A DNA stretch of 64,000 bases, taken from contig JAPTJF010000288.1 in the NCBI GenBank assembly GCA_029339195.1, positions 1 to 64,000 of the forward strand, written 5' to 3'. Below the pieces are notes generated by a model. It did no database searches. It was given only the letters and a program-made list of their open reading frames with translations, and was not told the DNA's origin. Both the position numbers and the translations under genes were made by a program. Shown here in pieces: positions 55,297 through 64,000 of the stretch. Position 1 is the stretch's first letter; the number at the start of each line of letters is the position of its first letter. The DNA is from Micractinium sp. NFX-FRZ (Eukaryota > Chlorophyta > Trebouxiophyceae > Chlorellales > Chlorellaceae).

Positions 55297-56925
55297 GCCA
55301 GCCACTCCCAGAGGTCAAGCAGCTGCAGGCAGCGTTGGGGTGTGGGGTTGAGCCTTGGTGCAGGCCTGCAGCCACCGTCGCGCGGCAACGGCGGCAGCGG
55401 CAAGGCCTGCAGCCACCGTCGCGCGGCAACGGCGGCAGCGTCAAGACCTGCACGGCACCGCCCTCAGTGCCTCCGCCTCCGACATGCTCGTTGAGGCGCC
55501 GATCCAGCGAAAACCCGCGAAAACCCGACGCCGCCCATCGCGTGCCGCGCACCTGCTCAGGGTGCCGCTCCGCAAGCACCTACCAGCTCACAACTGCTAG
55601 AAGTTGGCGGGTTGGTGTTCTGAGTGCGGTGTCGAAACGAGAGAAATGTACACAGAAGAGCAGGATACTGGTTGATTGGGTGGCCTGCCGCCAGTGCAGC
55701 GCAGGGTTCAGGCCTTGGCAGGCTTGTGTGGCGATGACCTTGACATCTTACAGTGCCTCATGTGCAACATGTGGTTGGGTAACTTGCCCGTTCTTTGGTG
55801 CCTGCGCTGCAGCAGGACAGTTTCTGACTGCAGATGTGTCCCCCGCTGCGGCCGCAAGCACAGCCCTCCCTCATCCTCTCCCGCCATTTCCTTCATGCCC
55901 CCTGGGTTGCTGGCTGCTTGCGCAAGAGATGATCAAGGTTTGGACGCCACATACAGCATCCCTTGGATTGTGAACACCACAATCACAACACGTGCGCACT
56001 GAAGCTGGGCTGGCGGGGGCCCTCGAACCGCCAAAGCACCAGCAAAGCCAGGCGTGCACACCAAACGTGGGGTTGGGGACCTGGCAGCATAGAGGGGGGC
56101 AAGGATCTCTGCAAAAACCTGGCAACAAAACAAGCCCAGCGTCCTTGGCAACTACTGCCAGCTGCCACTGGCACCTGGCCCGTGGAATATGGCAGTGCGC
56201 TCGCCCCCGTTGGCGGCGGGCACCAGCCTCCCGGTGCCCGGTCGGTTGGCGGCACCGGCCGGTGACGGACTCGTTTGCTGAGAGTATGGCAGCTGGAAAT
56301 GGTTCAAGTTCTTTAAGAAACTAGAAATGATGGCAGATCTAGACGTGGCTGCAAGAAGGCAGCGGCGGCAGCCACGTGTGCAGGCGGCGGGAGGCGGTGG
56401 CAGCGGCGGCCTTGGCAGGGTCGCCTGCGCTCTTTTGAGCTGCGGCCAGCTGGCTCGTGCTGTGCATGGATGGATCCTGCCCGATTACCGAGCATCACCC
56501 GCTGCACAGCTTGCCCCGAGACGGCCGCATTTGTTCCTCCTGTTTTCTTCCAAAATTGAGGCGGCTTGCACTTTCACAAGCCTGGTCGGCGACCATTATA
56601 AACTGTTTGCATCGCTTTCAAACAGCTTTCCTAGTGCTGCTGGGCGGCGCCGAGCTCACCAGAGAGACCCGCCCGGCAAATCGTGCACCACGGGCCGACA
56701 GAGGTGCGAGGCGAAGTGCATGTGCTTGCAATTTGATGAGGAAGGGGTGTGCAACGGTTGAGGCCCCGATCAGGCTGCTGCAAGCCGGCAGCCCTGCCCC
56801 CGGGCTGCCCGTCGCGCCGCCGCCCCGTGCGAGATGCGTTTGCGTTTTCTGGCTTCCTACAACACATCAACCAATCCACCTTCCCTTCTTCCCTCGCAAT
56901 TTTGCAGACTGCATGCACCAACCAG
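55297..56925. other. Divergent region between the LysM gene and the first paralogue
   Basis: No gene is clearly supported. A short frame beginning MMADLDVAARR at 56327 may be a 5' exon of the next gene but has no certain partner. A 41-bp direct repeat occupies 55362-55443. Confidence 0.45.
55362..55443. repeat. 41-bp direct repeat, two copies
   Basis: Two nearly identical 41-bp units (55362-55402 and 55403-55443), containing CAGCCACCGTCGCGCGGCAA, lie just upstream of the LysM start codon, on the promoter or 5' UTR side. Confidence 0.93.
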
Positions 56926-58739
56926 ATGTCTCTGGAAGAGGTGAGCACGGCAACCCTGCACCTCCGCTTGCCTGCCCGCTTGCTGGGCCCCGCCCCACCT
57001 GTTGCGCCCTTGACTCGAGGTTCGGACCCGCCAGTCGCAGCGCCCCGTTTCCCCCCTTCCTTGGCTGCAGCTCCAAGATGAAGCAACTCATGCAGAGTTT
57101 TACAACTACAGCACAATAACATTTCTCGACGATGGGAAATACCTGGAGACGGCGCCTCAAGGTTCAACAGCGGTGCCGGCAGCAGCGGCGGGACTGCTAG
57201 TTCCAGACAAGGCTGACGACATCTTCGACCACACCGACCCCCGCTTGGACGACTTTGAAGTGGACCTGCGCAAAGCCCGACTGCTGGAGGCGGAGTGTCC
57301 CGCGTCCCCCCTGCCAGCGGGCGCAGCAGCTGGCGGCACCTGCAGCACCCGCCGCCGCGGTAGAGAGGAGGAGGAGGCGGAGGGCGAGCAGCGGCGCCAG
57401 CGCCGGCGTGTTGTGGCACTGGCGCCGGCAGCTGTGGCGGTGGCAGCAGATGCGCCGGCGTCCTGCGCAGCTGCTGAGGTGGAGGCGGCGGGGGCAGCAG
57501 TGAAGGTGGAGCAGGCGGCGGGGGCGGCGGTGAAGGTGGAGCAGGAGGCGGTGAAGGAGGAGCAGGCGGTGGAGGACGCACAACAGGTGGAGGCAGTGGC
57601 AGCAGCGGCAGCTGACCTGGCAGCTGTACAGGTCAAGCAGGAGGAGCCTCCGGAGCTGCCGACGGGCCCGCTGCCTGCTTCTGGCGTGGACCTGCTGTCC
57701 TCTCTAACAGCAACCCCGACACACAGGTGTAGTGGAGACTGCTGATTGGGCGCATCCGTGCCCGTTGCAATCCATGGAGCCCCGCCCAACCTGTGCAAGC
57801 TGCCATGCGCAGCTTTCAGGCCCGACCTGTGCACCCACTGCCCCACAACCACGTGTGTGCAGTGTGCGTACCTGTGTGGATCTGGCACTGGCGGAGCAGC
57901 TGGTGCCCACCGCTCAGGGGAAGCGCAGCGGCGGAAAGCGCAAGGCGAGCCTGGGGGAGAGAACTGGCGGGCGGCCCCGGCCAGGATGCAGCCCTTACGA
58001 CAACCTTTCACAAGAGGAGCTGTATACGCTGCTGCTGCACTACCACTTGGATGATCGAGGAGACGTGCTGGGGCGCAGGAAGAAGGTGTGTTACCACCTC
58101 AGTCTTGCAGTTTGGGGATGAGAGGGTCAGCGGGGAAGGGATACCTCTGTTGCGCTGCATGGGAATACTAGGCCAGAGCGTCGGCGAAATTTGCGGCGTG
58201 CTCGCTGCTCAGGTGGAAACACAAGCGCCCCTCCTCTCCTCTCCCGGGAGGCCCCCCCCTGCTGCTTGCAGGATGTGGCTGACGAGCTGGGTGTGAGAAC
58301 CGACTCCCTCATCGCCAAGGTGTACGCCTGGCTGCGCCAGCACGTGGTGCCGCGCCTCACAGACCCCGACCTGGTGCTGGAGGTGCGGCGGGGCGAACCG
58401 GGGTGATGGTAGGCGGGAAGTGGCAACAGCTGGGGGTGGCAGGCTCGATGGGCAGGCCGACATACAAGCATAGTGCATGCACATGCCATGCAGCTGGTTT
58501 GTTTCAGTCCTACTGTGTACGCACATGCCTCTGCGGCTCCTCTGCTGCTGCCCCCGGCTGGACCGGACGCCCAAAGAGGCACACCCACGCCGGCCCCGCA
58601 GGTTACCGACCCCGCCTCCCGCAATGGCGCCATCAATCTGGACAAGGAGCGGCTGAAGGAGGAGGGCATCCTCACCTGGGCGGTGCTGGAGGCAGAGTAC
58701 TTGGTGCCTATGCAGGCAGGGGACGATGTGCCGGCCTAA
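56926..58739 (+). CDS. Paralogue 1 with unnamed C-terminal algal domain
   Basis: Exons 56926-56940, 57071-57726, 57863-58085, 58272-58382 and 58602-58739 give 380 residues in phase; an extra 5' exon is possible because an acceptor lies just before the ATG. The N-terminal part has LQDEATHAEFYNYSTITFL and an acidic segment, then a long Glu/Ala/Val tract with imperfect VKVEQ repeats, a basic patch (GKRSGGKRKAS), and the C-terminal domain: EELYTLLLHYHLDDRGDVLG, ELGVRTDSLIAKVYAWLRQH, RLKEEGILTWAVLEAEYLVP. I do not recognise this domain. Its basic patch and mostly helical make-up would suit a nuclear factor, which is inference. The second paralogue follows 1.6 kb downstream in the same direction. 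Confidence 0.75.
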
Positions 58740-58948
58740 GGGCGAGTGACGGCTGCTGAACGGCCAGGCCTTCGTGTGCGTGAGGCAGCAGACGGTGGCG
58801 ATGGCGGGAATCTGATAGAGGATGCTGCACCAACCCTCCCACAAGAAGGCAGGCAGGGGGGGCGGCAGACAGCAGGCGGCGGGAGGGCCCGAGCGCCGTG
58901 GCTGTTGCGGGCTGTAAGGCCCTCCTTGAGCCCTCGCGCTCTCCTACT

Positions 58949-58953
58949 TGTAA
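58949..58953 (+). terminator. TGTAA signal of paralogue 1
   Basis: TGTAA about 210 bp after the stop; a second lies at 58991-58995. Confidence 0.6.
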
Positions 58954-59017
58954 CTCGTGTACCAATTTATACAGTGTAGCTGGGCACCGTTGTAATGCGC
59001 ACTTCGCACACCACTTG

Positions 59018-59849
59018 CAGGGGGGTACAGCTGCACTACATCCGGCTGGGCGATGTGAAATTTGGTGTCGGATGTATCTCGCTGCTATCTTTGCCTAACG
59101 TAGGGCCTCTCAGAGCCCTCTGAGAGGCAGGAGAGCCCCGGTCCGCGTGAATGGGCGAAGAGCGGAAATGCGCCAAGCGCGACAAGCGCTGTAGCACAGT
59201 GAACAGCCGCAGATTAGATGCGGAGCATCATTTAGAGATGTCAGCCGGGCGGGCGGGCAGACAATCCACCGTAGCCGCCACATATAGCAGGGCCGAGAGG
59301 GCTGCCGCCGCCGCCCCGGCCCGGCGCTGCCGCCGCGAGCGTCTCTCTTCCCTGCTTCTGCACGCCTGCCCGCTCGCAAAACAAGTATCATCCACCTTTT
59401 ATAAGTGTTTCTGAAGAACGTTTCCGGCCTAGGAGGCAAAAAAAGAGATGAAATTTTGGGAGCAGGCAGGCACCTGCCTGCCGTTCACGCCAGGCTGGCG
59501 GCGGCAGTTACGCCCCGGAGCGCGCTCTGCGGTGCGCTGAGACGGGCGTGGGCATTTCGCACTGTCCTTTGGTGTTATAGGGGGCAGATAATATTGCGGC
59601 GGAGCGTCCAGAAGCGGCGCAAAACGGCAAGCTGCCAGCGCCGCCCGTGGCGCCGCCGCCCAGGGCGCCGCCGGGCCCATGGCCAACCCAAGGTTTGACC
59701 CATCTCGCAAGCGTGTTCATTTGTGCCCTCCTGGACTTAAGCTTCTCATACTGTCAGGAGGAGGCGTGCAAAAGGAATCAAATGAACACGCTTGCGAGAT
59801 GGGTAAAATCACATGGCCCAGCCGGATGTAGTGCAGCTGTACCCCCCTG
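59018..59849. mobile_element. hAT-like non-autonomous DNA transposon (MITE-like)
   Basis: The ends are 41-bp terminal inverted repeats (59018-59058 and 59809-59849) with one mismatch, starting CAGGGG. They are flanked on both sides by the perfect 8-bp target duplication ACCACTTG (59010-59017 and 59850-59857). A CAGGG-type terminus plus an 8-bp duplication is the hAT signature. At 832 bp it has no transposase frame and would need to be mobilised in trans. The inside carries a 26-bp perfect inverted repeat near the right end. The insertion sits between the two paralogous genes. Confidence 0.88.
59698..59804. repeat. 26-bp perfect inverted repeat inside the hAT-like element
   Basis: Arms 59698-59723 and 59779-59804 are exact reverse complements with a 55-nt loop. 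The right arm abuts the transposon's right terminal repeat, so the element's end can fold on itself. Confidence 0.95.
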
Positions 59850-60317
59850 ACCACTTGGCGGCAGCTGCAGGCGGGAGTACAGCCGGCTGGCCTCAGCCGG
59901 CGGCCCCTTTGCAAGGCAACGCATGAAACTTCGAGCGTATAAAACGTTTAAACGCCCCCAACCCAAGAGGGCCATCATTGAAGGGCGTTCTTCCGCTTGG
60001 AGCGTGCTGAGCAAGGGCGAGGACAGCTGGGTCCACAAGCACTCCCGTCGTGCTGCAACGGGCTCATTTTAAAAGTGTGATCTGTACCAGAGGCTGCACG
60101 CCCTAGAAGTGCCCGGCACTCGACTGCAGGAGCAAGGCAAGCTGGGGCGTGTGCTTGCAGGGTGCTTGCGAGCTTGAACCGCCCCGGCTTGGCTCGAAGC
60201 AGAGTCTGCAGCGCCCGCCGGCCGGGCCAGACGCTTGGCCGCCTCTCCACCACACACCCTCCGCCGACGTCCTGCCCCCGCCCTGCCCTGCGCCCCCCTT
60301 GCCCGTCGCCCCTGCAG

Positions 60318-62849
60318 ATGGCTCAAAGGCGGTGCTTGCATGGGCTTGCAGAGGTGAGAGCGGAGCACATGTATGTCACCTCGTTTATTGGCCGTCCCAT
60401 TGTGAAGCTGCTCTGCTCCGAGCCAGCCTGCGGGCGAAACGCAGCTCGCCGCCCAACTCGCTGCCTGCATGGGGGCCCGCCCCTCTGGCCTACTATGTTC
60501 TTCCATTCTACACGTTGATACATGTTTTTATAGCAGAGGCATGCTCAACCAATGTGCACTCCTCCAGACAGTGCCTCTTGCATGTGCCTAGCACCACTCC
60601 CAGGTGGCTGCGCTGCACCTTCGCCAGTTTACGTCACTGCCCCACTCCCCACCCCAAATGCAGCTCGCAGACCCGGCAGAGCACCGCAAGTTCCAAACCT
60701 TCTGTTACAAGTTCGCATACAAGGGCTGCTACAGCAAGGTGTGGCCGCATACGTGCGCACCTTACCGACCCGGCGACTGCCCGCACCTGCCCTCGGCGCC
60801 CCCGCAAGACCCGCCACCCCGCCCCGCCGACCTCTGCGCCCTCACTGCCACCGGCGCCCCGCCACCCGACCCGCACACTGATTTCCAAGAGTTTTACGCG
60901 TCCATCTTCAGCACCCCTGTTGCCCCCAGCGCCGCCCCCGACCCCTCTCTCATCCTCGACCATGTGCTGGCGCTCCCCGACCTGCTCACGAGCGGGGAGC
61001 TCGCCCCTGCCGGCGGCACCACCTCTTCACCCCCCGCCGCCAACATCCATTCTGACATTTCTCTAATCTGGGGCGGCTGGTCCGGCGCCGCGGCCCCGTA
61101 TGAGGAGGCACCAATATGCCCCTGGAGCTCCAAAAAGATCAAGCTGGGCCCAGACACATGGGCGGTCCTCATGGAGCCCTCGCCAGCTCCGCCAGCAAAG
61201 GCAGCGGGCTCAGGGCTGCCCAACACGGCGCCGCCTGACCAGCCCATTCACGCCAGCACGACGCCTCCCAATTTGGTGGGCGCGCCGCATCTGGATCCGC
61301 TGGCAATGCCGGCCTCCAAAGTGGTGGCAGCCACAGCTATGCCGAAGGCTGCATGCGCCGCACAGCTGCATGCGCCGCCGCCGCCAGAGGCGCCGCTGCC
61401 GGAGGCGCCGCTGCAAGCGACGGGGCAGCCGGAGGGGGCACAGGGGCCGGCAGCAGTGTTGCTTGTGGCTGCCCAGCATGCCCAGCACGCCCAGCATGCA
61501 GTCCGGGATGAGCCCCACACGGGGCCAGTGGGCCCAGGGGTTGCGGGCAAGAAAAGCACTAGGCGGACCAGCGTGGAACTGAGGACGCGCGGTGAGCAGC
61601 CGCGGAAGCGCAGGTGAGGGGTGGGGTGCAGCATGGTGTCTCGATTACAAACCTGACCTGGGCACTGTGCTTGCCTCACATCCTCAATCGTGCACACACC
61701 TGCTGCTCTGGCCCGCCAGCCCACCTGCTGCCCTGCCTTGCCAGCCGGCCAGCCCGCTTCTCTCGTATGCCTGATCACCTGCTGCCCTGTGCTGCCCCAC
61801 CGTAACCCGCCAACCCTGCTGCTGCTCACCCCCGCCCGCCTGCCCGCCTGCCTGCCTGCCTGCCTGCAGCTCTCGCTCCACCAAAGGGGCAACAAAGGCA
61901 AACAACAAGGCAGGCACAATTCGCACCGAGAACAAGCGGTCTGGTGGCAAGCGCGGGGCCAGCTCGGGCGGGCAGGCTGGCGGGCGCCCCGCCAAGGGGT
62001 GCAGCCGTTATGACAGGCTGGACCGAGAGGATCTGTACACGCTGCTGCTGCACTACCACTTGGATGATCGAGGCGACGTGCTGGGGTGCAGCAAACAGGT
62101 GTGCAGGGAGGAAAGGTTGCGGCCTGCGGCGGCCTGCCGCTGCCGCTGTGCAAGGGACCTCTGCTCACTGCTGCCGCACACAGGGCGAGGGTTCTGGCTC
62201 CGCTCTGCTGTCGGTGCTGCTTTTCAACATGCATTTCTTGCATACATCTTGGTGGCTGCTCGTTCAAATACCACGGGCGCCCCTTGCCTCCCACCCTCCT
62301 GTGTGCAGGCAGTGGCTGACACCCTGGGCAAGAGAAGCGACACTCTGAACGTCAAGGTGTCCGAGTGGCTGCGCCAGCATGTGTTACCGCGCCTCACGGA
62401 CGGCACCCTCGTCCTGAATGTGTGTGTGCGTGTGGGGGGGAGGGGTGGATAGGGCGGTGACTGGGGCTGGAAGGCTTGACGGACGACGGGCACACACCAG
62501 CGCGGTGCACGCATATGCCATGCCGCCGTGTTGTGCCACCCACACCCTATGCGCACATGCCGTCGTGCCTTTGCTGCTGCTGCCCCGGGCCTGCCCTGCC
62601 GCCTCCCACTGCCATCCCACGCCGGGCCCGCAGGTCACCAACCCCGCCTCCCGCCATGGCGCTGTCACAATGGACAAGAAGCGGCTGAAGGAGGAGGGCA
62701 TCCTGACCTGGCCGGTGCTGGAGGCAGAGTACTTGGTGCCTGCAGAGGCTGTTGGTGCTGGTGCTGCCGATGGCGATGCACACAGTGATCTGCCACCGAA
62801 GAAGCGCCAGCGCGTCGGCGGTGCGGCCAGACGCCGCGAGCTGCGGTGA
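60318..62849 (+). CDS. Paralogue 2 with unnamed C-terminal algal domain
   Basis: Exons 60318-60353, 60664-61613, 61870-62098, 62309-62419 and 62634-62849 give 513 residues in phase, with the same intron phases as paralogue 1 and an identical 111-nt fourth exon. The N-terminus LADPAEHRKFQTFCYKFAYK resembles LQDEATHAEFYNY of paralogue 1, then Cys- and Pro-rich sequence (GCYSKVWPHTCAPYRPGDC) not found in paralogue 1. The middle is Ala/Pro-rich. The shared domain reads EDLYTLLLHYHLDDRGDVLG, DTLNVKVSEWLRQHVLPRL, RLKEEGILTWPVLEAEYLVP. The tail ends PPKKRQRV and an Arg-rich segment, a likely nuclear localisation signal. Function unknown; the start codon is tentative. Confidence 0.75.
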
Positions 62850-63048
62850 AGCAGCAAGTGGCTGCAATTGCTTGCAATCGCCGTTACAGCAGAGGTTGCT
62901 TCCCTCTGCAGCCGCAGCTCCGAGGCAGAAGCAACCAGCGGCGGCAGCAAAAATGAAGAACAGCCCTATCTGTGTTTCCCTCTCTGCGTTTGATTGCCAG
63001 TGGCACTTTCGCCCTTCTCCGCCTGTGCCACACTGGGCCTTGCCGCGG

Positions 63049-63176
63049 TGCTCCCATGCTGCCTGTTATTATGAATTGCGTGCTCCCATGCTGCCTGTTA
63101 CTTTGAATTCCGTGCTCCCATGCTGCCTGTTACTATGAATTGCGTTTTTCCATGCTGCCTGTTACTTCGAATTCCG
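63049..63176. repeat. 32-bp tandem repeat, four copies in alternating types
   Basis: Four 32-bp units share CCATGCTGCCTGTTA. Units 1 and 3 end in ATGAATTGCG, units 2 and 4 in GAATTCCG, so a 64-bp dimer has been doubled. A partial fifth unit begins at 63177. Confidence 0.93.
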
Positions 63177-63353
63177 TGGCTCCCATGCTGCACTTTCTCC
63201 ATCCTCGCTAGCAGTGCCTTCGTACGCCTCCATGCGCCTGTGCATGAACGCTGCATCCTGCCTTGCGTCCTTCACTTTGCTCACCCGTGTGCCTGTGCAT
63301 GCTTGTTGATTTTGACTAGTCCTCCATGCCCCTGTGCATGATGCTGGACCGCT

Positions 63354-63358
63354 TGTAA
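63354..63358 (+). terminator. TGTAA signal, probably of paralogue 2
   Basis: TGTAA about 505 bp after the paralogue 2 stop codon. Confidence 0.45.
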
Positions 63359-63856
63359 GACACAGGCGGGCAGGGTGGGGAAGGTGCGGGTGCTTTCTAG
63401 CCTGACATCTCAGACTCGCGTGATGCTGGTGCTATCACCTTCGGCTCAAATCTTGGAGTGCTGCCACAGCCATTGATAGACCAGGTCTCAGCCCTGCCGC
63501 CTGCTCTTGGCCTCGAGTTTGCCTGGGGGCTGCCAAGCACTCGCCTGCCAGTCCCACCCTTTTCGCTGGCCCTCACCATGCCAACACCTGAAGGCGTGTG
63601 CCCAGCCCCAGAAGCCCGAGGGGGCGTCCTGGTAAGCGGCCAGCGGCCAAGAAGTGCGCAGCTGCGGCCGCGGGAACTGCTACACCGGTGCTGGCTGCGA
63701 GTGCCTTGTCTGCTAGGGGCGAGCGAGGGCCCCCAGTGTGGCCTCCAGCACCCTGTGTCGGGCGCCACCGCCCGCCCCGCCCGCCGCCGCTCTGCCCTTG
63801 CCCCGCTCACCGCGAACTGCCGCCCTGCCCGCCTCGCTGCCCCAACCCAGGGCGTC

Positions 63857-64000
63857 ATGGCGGCCACTGCACAAGTGTTCCTGGACAGCGACGGCACCGT
63901 GTTTTGGATGCTGTTCCTGGCCGTTGTGCTGTTCATTGTGCAGTGGGTGCTCCTGTCCTTGTGGCGGTGGCCCCACACCAGCAAAGCGCTGGGCGCCGCC
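63857..64000 (+). CDS. N-terminus of a membrane protein, cut by the window edge
   Basis: ATG at 63857 opens a frame that stays open to the last base (48 codons). After about 15 residues it has a strong hydrophobic segment (FWMLFLAVVLFIVQWVLL), then SLWRWPHTSKALGAA. This predicts a type of single-anchor or first transmembrane helix. No family is recognisable from so little. Confidence 0.5.
   Translation, partial: MAATAQVFLDSDGTVFWMLFLAVVLFIVQWVLLSLWRWPHTSKALGAA

Larger units (their letters stand above)
62850..63856. other. 3' flank of paralogue 2 and interval before the last gene
   Basis: Contains the 32-bp tandem repeat below, several CCTGTGCATG copies (63235-63345) and a TGTAA at 63354-63358. 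No gene is supported in this interval. Confidence 0.5.

Overview
The window is nuclear DNA of a green alga, most likely a Chlorella-like trebouxiophyte. The support is strong overall GC richness, genes split into many short GT-AG introns (plus three GC-AG introns), TGTAA polyadenylation signals 50-600 bp after most stop codons, a nuclear LHCII antenna gene with a transit peptide, a cyanobacterial-type plastid protein (DUF3181), and the plant/algal DUF506 family. The exact genus is inference.

Layout, left to right: a small membrane-anchored coiled-coil protein (-, 242-526); a TXNDC9-type thioredoxin-fold protein (-, 1497-3506); a long coiled-coil protein (+, 3789-9154); two neighbouring NYN-domain ribonuclease-like genes (-, 9908-12424 and 12664-13778); an FkbM-family methyltransferase with a Gln-rich stem (-, 14275-17219) and, beyond it, an inverted fragment of its last exon (18039-18142); LHCBM (+, 18790-21822); an unrecognised small protein (+, 22469-24568); cohesion factor DCC1 (-, 25116-27616); EMC7 (-, 27885-29298) head-to-head with an EDEM3-like ERAD mannosidase (+, 29524-37153); a plastid-targeted PP2C phosphatase (-, 37997-41464); a DUF3181 protein (-, 42136-43829); a DUF506 protein (+, 45100-48722); a circularly permuted tRNA-Ala(CGC) gene (50994-51075); a secreted four-LysM protein (-, 51752-55296); two tandem paralogues sharing an unnamed C-terminal domain (+, 56926-58739 and 60318-62849), separated by a hAT-like non-autonomous transposon (59018-59849); and the start of a membrane protein cut by the right edge (63857-64000).

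Most multi-exon models below were built by hand from splice signals. Their exon lengths sum to a multiple of three with consistent phases, which is the main internal check. Functional themes are mixed, as expected for a eukaryotic chromosome arm: ER protein biogenesis and quality control (EMC7, EDEM) share a 225-bp divergent promoter region; three products look plastid-directed (LHCBM, PP2C, DUF3181), and one NYN protein may be.

Two things stand out. First, the tRNA-Ala gene has its 3' half upstream of its 5' half. Once rejoined the halves make a perfect cloverleaf with the G3:U70 alanine identity pair. Second, at least eight genes have introns holding decayed tandem copies of the neighbouring exon end together with its splice site, a recurrent pattern that suggests how introns in this genome grow or arise.
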